64,000 nucleotides of DNA from Polytrichum commune. Its lineage: Eukaryota > Streptophyta > Polytrichopsida > Polytrichales > Polytrichaceae. Positions 1 through 11,735 of the stretch are shown here, piece after piece. The position numbers and the translations under genes were made by a program. The notes beneath the pieces are model-generated. The model saw only the letters and a list, made by a program, of their open reading frames with translations. It had not been told where the DNA came from and did no database searches. The DNA is taken from positions 15,006,001 through 15,070,000 of the forward strand of contig OX485803.1 of assembly GCA_950295325.1 (NCBI GenBank), given 5' to 3'. Each line of letters begins with the position of its first letter. Position 1 is the first letter of the stretch.

Positions 1-1167
1 GGAAAAGTTTGGGTTGAAGGTTTCTAGAACCCCTTATTCCGCTAGAAATAGGAAAGTTTTGGGTTAAAGGATAATTCGGCAAGCCAATAGGAAAGTTCGG
101 GTTTAAGGCTTCTAGAGACCTTATCCCGCTGACAAATAAAAAAATAAAAGGTTAGGCCTTCTAGAATCCATAGGTAATTAGGTAACGGCCCGTCAGTAAA
201 TCCTATATTTCCCAAATCCTACCTACCACATCTATCTACCGAGTCACCCGGTTTTGAACTTAAGACCGGTTCTCTATGTAAACAACTTACTTACATCATC
301 ATATAAATATCAATTTGAAAATAACAATAACATATAAAATGCCTAAGTTTTAACTAGTACTCGGCCAGATCACGACACCGCTAAGAGCCGCATGAGATTT
401 TATGTGGGTGTGTCTGCCTCCATGTTATCATCATCTCCAAAGATGGGTCGGTATGTGGAAGGCGATGCCATATTTTGGTTGGGGTTACGGTGAGCAGCAA
501 CTCCCTTTTTTGTTAGTTGATGTTGCCTTTGTGTCCTTCGCAACACCAAATCGTTCGCAACCTCTGCGTGTCTTGAATTCGGTGAGTGTAGTCGGCAACT
601 AGCAACTCTCTGGTGTTGGCAGCAGTAGTAAGCTCGGGAACAGCTCTCCCATGTGTTTCTCCAGCAACTTAACAGCAACAGCAACAACAGTCGTTTCTCC
701 GAAGAAAATAAGAGTTTTGGCTAGCTCTACCAACTTTCTTCAGCGGCAATAGTGGTTTCTTCTCTTATGGGCGTCCCGGCAGCAACTTCAAGTCGTTGTC
801 GACGACTCTCCTATTACTGCTGCTACAACTTCAGAATGTTGAATTTGTTGGTTTTGAGTATGTTGTGACTGCAACAACTTATGATGCTCGGGGAGCACTA
901 GCAGTGACTTTGAAAATGAGCCTGTTGGGATTTGAGAAATAACAGGTTGAGGCTTAAAACTGTATCCTCTACTGCAGATTCTCCTTCAGCGCTTTCAGCA
1001 GCTTGGGCGTAGCTCTCCTATGCTCGGGGAGCATCAACATGGGTTTGGAATGAGCCTGTTGAGTTTTAAGAAATAACTTGTTGAGGTTCAAAATATTATT
1101 TTTGTTTCGAATTCTCCTTCGGTGCTTCAGGAGCTTGGGGGTGGCTCTCATATGCAGGAGTAGATTT
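1..1167. other. Intergenic, no gene recognised
   Basis: Open frames here are short, have no recognisable domain and lack splice context. From about 600 the sequence becomes GC-richer and repeats CTCC/GGAGCA-like words that grade into the minisatellite that follows. I see no gene I can support. Confidence 0.5.
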
Positions 1168-1852
1168 CTCCGATCTGGGTGGCGGGGGTTCTTTCAATCA
1201 CTGGACAATGTGGTGGGCTCCGTAAGTTTTGAAGCAACTCCGTCTTCGAAGGTGGATTCCTTCGACCTGGGCGGCGGGTTCCTCCGATCTCTGGCCAATT
1301 CCAGCTTTGTAGTAGAGTCATGTATCTTGAGGCAACTTCGATTCCAGGGGTGACTCCTTCTATTTGTTTGGCGGAGGGGTCCTTCGATCTTTCTGTCGGT
1401 GTTGTGTTGTGGCAACCTCTGAGGGTCTTGAGGCAGCTCCGATTTCGGAGCGGAGTGGGCTCTCCGATCGGGCGCGGTGCTCCGAAGTGGGTTCTCCAGT
1501 CTGGGTGTAGTGCTCTGAGGTGGTTCTCCGATCTAGGCGCGATGGTGCTATGTGAGATTTTCAATCTGGGCGCGGTGCTCCTAGGTGGGCTCTTCAGTCT
1601 GGGTACGGTGCTTCTGAGGTGGATTTTCTCTGAGGTGGTTCTCCGATCTGGGCGCGATGCTGCTATGTGAGTTCTTCGATCTGGGCGCGGTGCTCCTAGG
1701 TGGGCTCTTCAGTCTGGGTGCGGTGCTTCTGAAGTGGATTCTATCCGAAGTGGTTTTTCGATCTGGGCGCGGTGCTCCAAAGTGAGTTCTCCGAGGTGGG
1801 CTCCCCGATCTGGCGCAGTGCTCCGAAGTGGGTTCTCCGATCCGAACGATGT
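1168..1852. repeat. GC-rich minisatellite with about 33-bp units and a 115-bp higher-order repeat
   Basis: Units of roughly 33 bp carry the core TCCGATCTGGGCGCGGTGCT followed by a CCTAGGTGGG- or CGAAGTGGG-like tail, repeated in the same orientation. Within this, 1522-1636 and 1637-1751 form a higher-order duplication with a period of exactly 115 bp. The repeat has no stop codons over long stretches in some frames, which explains the overlapping open frames on both strands; I do not regard these as genes. Confidence 0.85.
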
Positions 1853-2804
1853 GAGTGGCAGTGGCTTTGATCTAAGCGGCAATGGGCTTCGACGAATTGT
1901 GATATCTCTCTTTAGTATTCTTGTGTGGCAGGCGGGCTCTTGGCTCCTCAGGTTGCCAATGGACAGTGTTGGTGGATGCGGTGGCCCGGTGGCTTTTGGG
2001 CGGAGGAGCATCATGCTCACAGCATGTCACTCCCACTCCGCCCTCGTGCCTCCTAGAGCTTCGACCGCCCTCTTCCTCACTGTCTTCCGGCCTTTACAGG
2101 AGCGCCATAGCTCCGCCGTCTATCGCTCTCTTCGCATTCCCTACAACCTAAGTAATTTTATGAAGTGCAAGCCAAAATTGAATACTCAATGGATCTAAAA
2201 TCAACCATTTGTATGTCATCACGATGTGGAGCATATATGGTTCACCAAAGGTGAAGTTGTCGAACCAAATTATAAGAAAATAAGAATACAAAAGTTGCAT
2301 CTTTTTGAAGGTTTGAACCTTTGAAGGACAACCTCCACTAATACATGCGCTTCATGAAAATAAAGCCAGTATGCGGAATTTGCAAATGCCAACACTCTGC
2401 AGTGAGTGATTGTGGATTTTATTCCAAAGAAGCAAATATGTAGACAATATATTCCTTCTCAAACATGCAATTCCATCTCCGACTGCCTCACTTCTTGGTG
2501 AATTAAGAAGGAACTACTACGACGTAATTCATCCACCCTGCATGTCGCTCACCTGCTGCTGCTCGCATGGAAATGCGATTCCGAAGAAGAGAACTCTAAA
2601 ATTTACACACTCCAGTAGCCAATGGCTCCCAACCTTCACAACACAATCTTTCTATGCCACACAAATCTAGACCCCAACTTTGAAACCCTACTGACACCGA
2701 TCCAATCCGAACAGAGAACGCGTAATCGGATGACCTTTGGCGAAGAGAATCGGCAAAGAAATCGTAATCGGGAAGGTGAAGAGAGTGAGTATTTGTCTGT
2801 CTTC
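1853..2804. other. Intergenic, no gene recognised
   Basis: No domain-bearing frame or convincing exon was seen. The part nearest 2550-2800 could be untranslated or promoter DNA, but nothing in it decides this. Confidence 0.4.
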
Positions 2805-2806
2805 TG

Positions 2807-2839
<33 letters not shown>
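2805..2839. repeat. (TG)n microsatellite
   Basis: An alternating TG run with one C interruption (TGCG) lies directly before a dispersed repeat copy. Confidence 0.95.
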
Positions 2840-2841
2840 CT

Positions 2842-2969
2842 GGCAAGAACGGAGGAGATTAGGGGAGGAGGGTTTTACATCGGTCAAATCCGACGGTCGA
2901 GAAAGCACATGCAACGTGGCCTCACCAGAAGCAAGAAGTTGCTTTCATCACCCATAGACTTCTTCTCGA
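2842..2969 (+). repeat. Dispersed 127-bp repeat, copy 1
   Basis: This block reads as the near-identical reverse complement of 61865-61990. The shared segment runs from GGCAAGAACGGAGGAGAT to ACTTCTTCTCGA. Sequence outside it does not match, so both ends are fairly sharp. Its family is unknown. Confidence 0.85.
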
Positions 2970-3913
2970 AAATAAATTCCTTGGTCCATATCCTAAGAAT
3001 TCCATTCAATAGGATGACGTGGTTTTCATCAAATATGGTCCAAGGGCTTTGTACTAGCAGTGGGTTTGAACATTTACTCGTTCTATGTGGCATTGCAGGT
3101 GGCAGAAAACTACATTCAACTCTTTAGACCAACTTGAAAATAACTATACAAGGTTTTCCTTGGTTTGAACTCTCGATATGAGCCAAACTGGACTCATATG
3201 TTGGATAATGAACATCTCTAACGTCAATCTATGAAGTGTGAATTCCCTTCACTAATTAGCATTACTACTATTATCCACATTAGTATTCTAGTAACAAATC
3301 ATAAAGTACTACACGCTTACTTTTAAACTAAAATACTGCACACATTGCATCATGGATGGATGGATGGATTGTGTTTGCAAGACTCTATGATTTATAAAAT
3401 AAAATAGGAATTGAAGTCGATGACACAATTAGTGTAAAATATTTAACTTCCCAAAATTAGGTTTTGTAGAAGTTTATGGATATTTTACATCCCTAATATC
3501 AAGGGGTTCTACATGAGCATAAAATATAAAATTGAATATCCACCCCATACAAAAAGCAAGAATTATATTAATCATAATATAATAGATAATTGTAGTGTTT
3601 TTTTTAGAAATTTAGTTGGAGCTTGTCAAAATTGTTCCATTTCTAAATACTAATATAATAATTGGATATAAAAAATACTAGTTGCAACCGAATAATCCAA
3701 ATTTTAATCAAAATGATGTGAATATTCTTTGACATTCAATCGATATTGTATAAATAGAAAAAATATAAAAAAATGAATATAAAAAAATTTTAACCTACGA
3801 AATATTGGGGCAGTGACATCAAGTATTGTTTGTTCAAAATCATACATATTTTAAAAATATTGTCTGAAGAATAATAGCAACTTGCATCTTGAGGTTGGAA
3901 GAGGACATTGTTT
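2970..3913. other. AT-rich intergenic DNA
   Basis: Strongly AT-rich, with A- and T-runs between 3540 and 3800 and an ATGGATGG run near 3352-3368. No gene, RNA gene or transposon end was recognised. Confidence 0.5.
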
Positions 3914-5650
3914 TACTAAGGGGAAGAATACACCCTAAACTCCGTACTATCAACCCCCTTAATGTCACTCCTTCTCTTATTGTCCCAATGTTCTCAGTTT
4001 AATCCCCACTTCTTCTTTTTTGGGTCACATTTCTCTCCCATATATCATGGGTTTTGACATTAAAGCATGCCACCAAAGAGTTCAGACCACACTCTCGCAT
4101 TGTGCTAGGTTGTCATTATTGGAACCTTTTAAATCTACCAAAATGGAGGATCCACACCCATCTTCCAAACCACCACCAGATCTATGATCCCAAAAATATT
4201 TGAGATGCCTTCTTCTTCCTCTGCTTTTGCTTCTCTCTCTAGAGAAGTTGCGAACGCTCGGAGGATCATTGCCCCAAATGCTCCCAACCTTCATTTTTTT
4301 TGCACTATGAGAGTGCACAATCCACCACCACGTGCTTCATTGAGGTGTGGAACGATTTCTCCTTCTTTTCCCATTCATTTTGAGCTTTTATTGTTTGAGA
4401 TTCTATCATAACATTATGTTTTCATGCCCATCACTCACCATAACATTCTGGTAGCTTCGTTGAGGGTCATGTTGTTTCTTGCGTTTCTTTAGACATAGAT
4501 CATGAAGTCGTCCCAAGGTCTTGTGAAATATGTGATTGGTTGTTGAACTTGTCACGGGACCACTTTGGTTTACACCAAGGAAAAATGTCAGAGTGATCAT
4601 GGAATTTGAGGTCTCCAAAAGACATACTTTGAGGCTTACATTATTCATTGACATGGTCCAACGGGTTTTGCAATGGGAGAGGCAAAAGAGGTGCTATAAT
4701 AAAAACATGCAAGGGCCCATGGCAAAGAAATGTTGTTATAATAAAAATCACTCTTTTATTTTTATTTTTATTTCGGGGAAGAAAAGATGGAGACAAAGAG
4801 AAGACAAGAGAATGGTCATTTTATTATTATTTTCTCAAAACTGCCTTATTTGGACATATATTCAAAAAACTAACACATTCATTTATTGATGCATGGTCAT
4901 TCCTCTCAGTCCACGTCTGGTTTACACTTAGTGAGGGGCCCAAAGGCTTTGTAAATTGATTTGAAAGAAATCGGACCATGAAAGTTGGACCATGGAAAAA
5001 GGCCATCTTCCATAATCTAACTTCATGGTCCGTGGTGTAAACCATCCCTCTTGTATGTGATTTTCTTTGCCTCAAGTCTCTTATGGAGCCTATTTTAAGG
5101 CATGTGATGATGAATTGTTCGTAGGTAGCATTGATATTTATTTTATATGCAGAAGAATTAATTGTTAATAGTTTAGTTTTTTGTTTCCCTTTCAATTAAG
5201 GTGTTGTTTTAGTGTGTCACAAGATTTTTTGGACGGCCCGGTGATAGACGACAACAACATTGGCATTGCCATCTTGCTCGTTTAATTGTTATTAAGAAGT
5301 CTAATTTCAAGAGTTTTATGTTGCATGGTTGACAGTGGCCATTTTTTGGTACATGCTACCTATGTAGAGGAATTATTTGTACTTGTCGCCATTTTGTACA
5401 TATTGTTATGAAATTTTGAACAAACATATCCTAGAAAGTTTGAACTTTGGTTATTTGTGGAATGTTGGGAGATTATTCGTGTCCCATGCATGAAATCATC
5501 AATTTTAGCATTGCAATGTTGTACTTAATGTTATTTCATAATGTCACACGCTATACTAATTCTCTTTTATCACGCATCAATTTTAATACTAAATTCTTTA
5601 ATATCACGTGCACTTTGGTTACCACAGGTGTGATATCACATAAGTTAGAG
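3914..5650 (+). repeat. Dispersed repeat, split copy
   Basis: The two ends of this interval (3914 to about 4117, and about 5513-5645) match successive parts of a shorter repeat at about 13878-14235. Shared words include AATGTCACTCC, TCTCTTAT, GTTTTGACAT, CACCAAAGA and ATATCACGTGCACTTT. The roughly 1.4 kb between them is absent from the other copy, so it may be an insertion, although I found no clear terminal repeats for it. No gene is recognised inside. Confidence 0.6.
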
Positions 5651-7074
5651 TGAGCATTAACTCATTTGGTATATTTCCCAATTGCACCCACAACACCAAG
5701 GGTCAACAAACAATTAGGTACCATCTTCAACATGCAATAATGACCATTTCACAAAACACATTTGGAAAGATTTAGGGAGTATCTTGACAAAGGGTTAAGT
5801 TTATTAACACCTACCACGGGGATGGGTGAAAATGTAGTGCAACCCATCATGGCCTGGAAATGCTCATTTAAAGAACTATTGATACCGTAATTTGATTCAA
5901 AGGCCCTGTTTAAATCTAGTGGGATCCAATTGTGATTAATTAACCACACATATAGGGGGCACCCCCGATGGTAGGTGTCATGAACCAAAATCCTTAAGAA
6001 TATTGGGACCTCAAATTGGGCCTCATCACTTTACATGTGACAAGGGTTGGGCCGGATTGAGGGCTTCATGCTTGAGAATCGGGCCAGCTCTTAATCTCTC
6101 CTCAATCTAGCCTCAAACCTTGTATAGAGCCTAAGGACACCAATGACAATGTTTATAGCCCCAACAACATGGATGGTTTCCCTATACTTCCTTATATTTA
6201 ATTTATTTCTATCACTCTATTATCACTTACACTTTTAAAAAACAAAAGATAATCCAATGGCATAATAGAGTTAAGTGGAAAGTCACTAAAAGTGGGGACC
6301 AACTCAAGTTTCTTGATGGAATCTTTTATATTTGCCACTTCCAACATTTGTGGTAATGACATAAAAATAAAAATGAGGGCAGTCATTAGTCTCCATTATG
6401 GGGAAAAAACTTTTGGACCTTTTTATAATTTGATTGTATTTGAGGAGTATAGAAGTGGTGAGGAGCAGAGAGATGCATGTGCGCATAGATGACAAAGAAG
6501 TGAAAATATTCTTAGTTATATAAAGATAAAAGTTGTCAATATCTGAAACTCAAAGAAACCCTCCAAAACTTTCCAGTTACACCCAAACAAGGGACCATTC
6601 GGTGCCCATTGATCCCCATATTTTATGGTCAACTCTAATACATTGGGGGGTGACATGGAAACAACATGTCTTTGTAAGTTATTCATATTTTACATTTTTT
6701 GAAAATTTCGCATTTAAACATAAGTGGGGGGGGGAGGAGAGGTTCTTATCATAGAATAATAAAGAGAATCTTCCCTTTGATATTGAACAAGATCTTCATA
6801 CTAACACTTAAACTTGTAAGGAAAATGGATACATGCACAATTTGGATTTGCTAATCATCTCACTAAGTGCGGCTTTTTTATCCTATGAGAAGTAGGTGCA
6901 GAGCTAGAGTGTCTGTCTAAGTCCCACTTAGCTTAGTATTATAAATATCTTAGTTCTCCAGAGCTTGGAAACGCAATTAGAAACTCAAAATTTTGTATTT
7001 TCCACATTTGTAAACCAAAAAAGAAAGTAGACTTCAAGAATTTCAATTCAGTAGTCGAGCTCAGAAACAAATAA
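5651..7074. other. Intergenic, no gene recognised
   Basis: AT-rich DNA with short frames only. A run of nine G lies near 6726-6734. Nothing supports a gene. Confidence 0.5.
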
Positions 7075-7092
7075 GGGGGGGGGGGGGGGGGG
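7075..7092. repeat. Homopolymer of 18 G
   Basis: Eighteen consecutive G residues, the longest of several G or C runs in this window. Confidence 0.95.
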
Positions 7093-7831
7093 CTTCTCAG
7101 GAAACTGAGGGTTAAAGTTTCATGCGCCTAACATCTTGGGTATCTGATACTCAAACATGCTGTCAAGGACACCATGGTGGCCAAGAGTTGTACAATCTCC
7201 CAATATCATGGAGAGGGCCTTGTATGCACCTAAAAATTCACTGCAATGAGGTGAGTATCACAATTCAATAAGATCTGCTTGAGCTTTGGAGGATTGAAAA
7301 TCAACATTGAAGTACACAGCAAGGCTCAAGTTGATGAGAATAGCATCACAGGAATTCAATACAGACATACTCAGACATTGTCACAATGAAAGCTACACAT
7401 CTCATCAGACAATTATTATAAGGCATGCAGATGTTATTTGGGTGACTTCCCTTAACAAGACACATACATTTGAGGTTAGGTGTGGACCTAAGAACATGCA
7501 CCATATAGGCACATGTTGGAAAGAGATTGGACTATGTCTTCAAATTTTATTAACTACTTTACACCCAGCAGGAGGGGTAGGGGGTAGGGGAATGTATTCA
7601 TTTAAGGAATCAGCACATGTGCACTTCCAAGAAACAATAACTAGGTGCGGTTTTTGCTGATGTTTCATCATAATTTTTGATAATGCAATACAAATTTCAA
7701 GACATAAATTCTGACAAATACAAGATGGAAGATAACAAATTCTAACCAAATAACACCTGCATACCTTTTGTACATTCCAGCTGACAACTTCTTTGGGAAC
7801 AAGGGAGGTGAAAGTAAGTGGGATCCCTCAC
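7093..7831. other. Intergenic, no gene recognised
   Basis: No recognisable coding region. It lies just downstream (minus strand) of an isolated exon-like segment and could hold introns or further small exons of that unknown gene. Confidence 0.4.
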
Positions 7832-7938
7832 CTGGCCTTCAGTTTTTCCAACTGCATCAAAGCTCTATGGAGTAGCTGCAACTGGGCATGGCCCTTTTCA
7901 ATTTCTTTGTAATCAGTTGAGAACGTCAAAAGTAGCTC
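7832..7938 (-). CDS. Exon-like segment of an unidentified gene
   Basis: On the minus strand a 107-bp segment is bounded by an acceptor (CCTGCTAG) and a strong donor (CCAG|GTGAGG). It translates without stops to a charged, probably helical peptide that contains DYKEIEKGHAQL and LHRALMQLEKLK. The pattern of Leu, Lys and Glu suggests a coiled coil. A second open stretch upstream (7913-8275, containing RPGTYNCTAFGYKRKFFF) is in another frame and may belong to the same gene. I do not recognise the family and cannot assign a start or the other exons. It could be a relic. Confidence 0.35.
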
Positions 7939-8462
7939 CTAGCAGGTTTGCATAACTCTGCAATATGATAACAATTCCACGTGGTACAACCCCCCAGAGA
8001 GCATTCAAAGTAGAAATGGCAGAAACACTTCCCAGACTCACTTCACTCCCTGTAGTCTGGCTGTTGGAAATTGGCCTGACTATTGGCCCAGGTAAATTGA
8101 CATTAAGAAAATCGGTTGTGACACAAGGCAGGGCATCGTTAGACATCCTATTGAAGAAAAACTTCCTCTTGTAACCAAATGCAGTGCAATTGTATGTGCC
8201 AGGTCGTGCAATTGCGGTTACCATTTCCTTCCACCTTTCATGGAATGATGGATGTTTCGGTGATGTTGATTGCAACTGCTTACATCAATCTCCAGTGAAA
8301 TTGGGAGGTTGAGTCCTGGGACGGGCCTCCATCTCTCTCTGCCCTTAGTTTCTTGGGGTAGGTCGCTACCACGCAACCCTACAGAGCTTTGTAGAGTTTG
8401 CAAAGGCTGTGCACGCTAGTCATCCCAGTCAGAATACAGAAAGAGAAAGTAGTAAGGAAGTA

Positions 8463-8628
8463 AACTATACATCTGATTTAGTGTAGCCCACACTAATCAT
8501 CATTGACCCACAACGATTTTCTTGCAAAAATCACTGGGTGTCAGGCAACTAGAGCGGTTGTCAGGAAACTACCTACCAGAGACGGTGGCACACCAATTGT
8601 AATGCCACACTAAATCAGATGTTTAGTG
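8463..8628. mobile_element. Small MITE with CACTAAA-type ends, 166 bp
   Basis: The ends are inverted copies of CTAAACATCTGATTTAGTGT; the left copy is slightly decayed. The flanks are TA on the left (8461-8462) and CA on the right (8629-8630), compatible with a decayed TA duplication. The terminal repeat is itself nearly palindromic, as in the CACTAAATATGATATTTAGTG elements further along, so this is probably a relative of that family. It has no coding capacity. Confidence 0.7.
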
Positions 8629-9022
8629 CAGTGAAACTAAAAATCGACAATTTTTTCTGTATCAATTCCTTGTATCTAACCTATCCCATAATTGATAGAT
8701 TTTTTCTGTATGGTTCTGTAACAAGTCTCAGCATGCTCTGAATTTCTGTACAGGATGGAGGAGGGCTTTCTCATCAGGCGGTCGTTTAAGTTGTCGTGTG
8801 AAAAAGGAATGAGGTTAACATGTGTGCAACATGTTTTCCTCCAGTCATCATCCATGACCTCTATGGACTAGGTAGCCTTCAAGACGCGGGAGAGCCCAAC
8901 GGGGTTACTGAACATAACCATTCGAGCATCATCTCCTCTAAGCCAATCATGGAGATCTAAGGCTTAATTGAGAGCTTTATGGAAGTCATCCTTTTCTCCA
9001 ATTCTGGAAAGGAGCAGAATGG
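8629..9022 (-). other. Gene-poor stretch with a coding-like remnant
   Basis: Around 8874-9005 on the minus strand one frame reads LRGDDARMVMFSNPVGLSRV after a single stop codon, which looks like degraded protein-coding DNA. It lies directly downstream of the ABCC exon but resembles no ABCC domain I know. I cannot name it. A C7 run at 9031-9037 separates the two. Confidence 0.3.
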
Positions 9023-9721
9023 TTATGGTTCCCCCCCATCTGAGAAGGCCTCTGTAAGATCTTCGTCCACTTCGATCATTATCCATCTCTCACCATGTAT
9101 GGCACATGTCAAGAGCAGCCAGGAGACAGGCCACGACGCGATGATAAGGAAAACTTCGACAGAAACTGGAGCTGCTTGGATGAGCAAGTCCAGAGCCGCG
9201 AGGAATGTGGTGAGAGTTGCAAGCAGGAATGTAAGTATCCACCATATGTAAGCGACCTGCTTCGTGGGGTTCTGTAGGCGGATTCGAAGCGAGAAAGCTA
9301 TGGTGATCCATGCCACCCCTTGCACCAGCAGAGATACCCACGTGTGTGGAGATTGTGTTTCGCCCGTGACGAGGATCACCCACACGCCGCAACTTAGAAA
9401 TGATATGCCGATCAGCCCCGAGAGCACGGCCGTCACGTTGAACAGGATGGAGCCAATCTCGAAAACTTGCAGCAACTCGCTGCCTGATAAGGCACCTGGC
9501 AATGTGCTGCGAAAACTCGCCAAGAAGACGTAGAAAGCCACAATGAGTAGAATCTGGGTGAAACAGACGATGGCCTGCCGCAGACAGGTCGTAGGTCGGA
9601 TCTGTGTACTGTTTAGGCTCACATCCGCAATCAGCCAATCCCTGATGCAAAAACACGCTGATGGCGCAAGGTCACCACCGCAGAACCACGTCCACGGCGC
9701 TGTTGAGAGCAATTCGCAGAC
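9023..9721 (-). pseudogene. ABCC (MRP-type) ABC transporter, N-terminal TMD0 exon only
   Basis: One open exon of 233 codons starts after an acceptor (AACTTAG) at 9722 and ends at TGA 9023-9025. It begins with PWTWFCGGDLAPSACFC, like the W-x-x-FCG start of plant ABCC proteins. It then has about five hydrophobic segments (such as IVCFTQILLIVAFYVFLASF and IWWILTFLLATLTTFLAALD) and ends in a soluble EVDEDLTEAFSDGG linker. In the family this is TMD0, followed by two ABC cores of about 1200 residues that pump conjugates out of the cytosol. No Walker A, signature or later membrane segment is found downstream, and no in-frame ATG precedes the domain. A run of seven C lies where the frame ends. I read it as a truncated relic; a gene with the remaining exons outside the window is unlikely given the direction. 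Confidence 0.65.
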
Positions 9722-10404
9722 CTAAGTTAGTTCACAAGATTCAAAAACACAAAAGGGAACACACACACACACACACACACGCACGCACATATATATATAC
9801 TTGTAAGTATCGATGTTGAATAGGAGCTCACCTAACCGATGATGACTAACCATTTCTAAACCTCTTGCCCAAATCAGTTGCTGACCCTCCAGGCGTGCAT
9901 TACTCCTGAACAATGCCACAACAAATTCAGTCTCCCATTATTGAAGAAACGAAGCTCTAAAACTACAGAAAAATGAATGATCACCTAGCATGGGGGGGAC
10001 ACAATTGGAGGAGCACATGCACGTCATACCACAAAATCAACCAAATACCATAGGAATCTTGCGCTGATTTCATCATCATTCAAGTTTCTTTTAAGGGCTC
10101 TAACCTGCCAATTAGGAAATCAATCCTCCCTCATTCAGATCAACAAGAAATTTCCCTAATCGATCAATTCTCACCCTGAAGCCAGATCTTTCCCCGGGGT
10201 GACAATTTCTGTAGCACCAGCAGGGTCTATAGAAACTGATCTGGAGCTGCTAAAACATTTCTAAGAAGCACTATTTTGGAGATGCTGATTTCGTATTACA
10301 AATGTCATCTTCATGACTATGAATGCTAGAGAAAAAATCTTCAACTACTATACTAATGCCTCCACAACTCCAAAAAATTATGTTTATTTTGTATACACGC
10401 AAGA
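9722..10404. other. Intergenic with an (AC)n microsatellite
   Basis: An (AC)n run occupies 9760-9780 on the plus strand and lies in the presumed intron or 5' region upstream of the ABCC exon. No further exon that restores an ATG in frame could be identified. Confidence 0.45.
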
Positions 10405-11505
10405 TGGATTCTAGTGTCACAAAGTTTGTCTAAGAGTGAGCGCCTCCTCCAAACAAAGAAAGTAAACTGCAACTATCCCAGCCACCTTCACACACAAGAC
10501 GCAGTTCTGGTTGAAGAGTGCACTTGATCTCATTTCATGTCCCTCCTATGGTTGCAAACCTACAGTCCATAGAGTGGAGACAAACCATTTAAGGATTCTA
10601 GTGTCACAAAGTTTGTCTAAGAGTGATTGCCTCCAAACCCTCCTCCACGCAACGAAAGTAAACCACAACCATTTCAACCACCTTTAACTACTATGATCTG
10701 CCTCCACAACTCCGATTATCTTCACTATTTTCATTATTTTAGTGTTTACACACAAGATGTAGTTGTATTTTAAGTGTGGAATAGACCTCACTTCTTGTTC
10801 CTCCTATGGGTGCAATCCTAAAATCTGTGGAGTGGAGACAACCGTTTGAGGATTCCAGTGTCCCAAACCCTCTTCCAGGCAAAGAAAGTAAACTACAAGC
10901 ACCTTCAACTCCTATACTATCCGTCCACAATTCCAATGATGTTCATTTTTTCTTTTACACACGAGATGTAGATGTAGTGATGAAGTAGTAGTTGAAGAGT
11001 GGATTTGATCTCAACTACGATCCGTTTGACCTCAATTCTTTCCCCTCCTATGGATGCAATCCTACAATCCGTAGAGTGAAGACAACCAAATTAAGGACTC
11101 TATAAAGTGTCACAAAGTTTGGTTACGAGTGATCGCCTCTCCCACCCACACAAACAAAATGAAGTAAACTACAACCATCGCAACCACCTTCAACTCCTAT
11201 ACTATCCCTCCACAACTCCGATGATTTTCGTTTTTTTCGTTTACACACAAGATGTGGATGTAGTTATGTAGTTTTAAGTGAAAAAATGGATTTATCTCAA
11301 CTACAGTCCGTTGATCTCAATTCTTTCCCCTCCTATGGATGCAATCCTCCAATCCGTGGAGTGGAGACAAACAAATTAAAAATTCTAGCGTCACAAAGGT
11401 TGTCTAAGAGTGATCGCCTCCTAGAAATCCTCTCCCACGCAAGCAAAGAAAATAAAGTAAAATTCAACCATCGCAACCACCTTCAAACTCCTATACTATG
11501 CCCTC
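10405..11505. repeat. Diverged tandem repeat, about five units of 190-280 bp
   Basis: Units begin with variants of CTAGTGTCACAAAGTTTGTC at about 10408, 10597, 10856 (shortened), 11107 and 11388. Each then contains AAAGTAAACTACAACCAT, CACCTTCAACTCCTATACTA, a TTTACACACAAGATG box and TCCTCCTATGGATGCAATCC in the same order. Unit length varies through internal deletions. No conserved reading frame is kept between units, so this is non-coding. Confidence 0.85.
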
Positions 11506-11670
11506 ATCATCATTATTGATGAAGTAAGAGGTCCTTGCGATAATTGTCCCTCAGCCATGCTCCGTAAACCTGTTCGAGTTTGCGGCTTTGATCAACGTTT
11601 ACACCCATTCGAGTTTGTCAGTTTGTGGCTTCGTGGGTTTGATGAAGAGTGAAGAGTCTCTCATTCAAGT

Positions 11671-11735
<65 letters not shown>

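Noticed and set aside
1148-1670. Overlapping 116- and 138-codon frames on both strands
   Set aside because: They arise from the GC-rich minisatellite; repeat units explain the lack of stops.
4906-5048. Inverted GGTTTACAC words as ends of a MITE
   Set aside because: Only about 9 bp match and neighbouring bases diverge at once.
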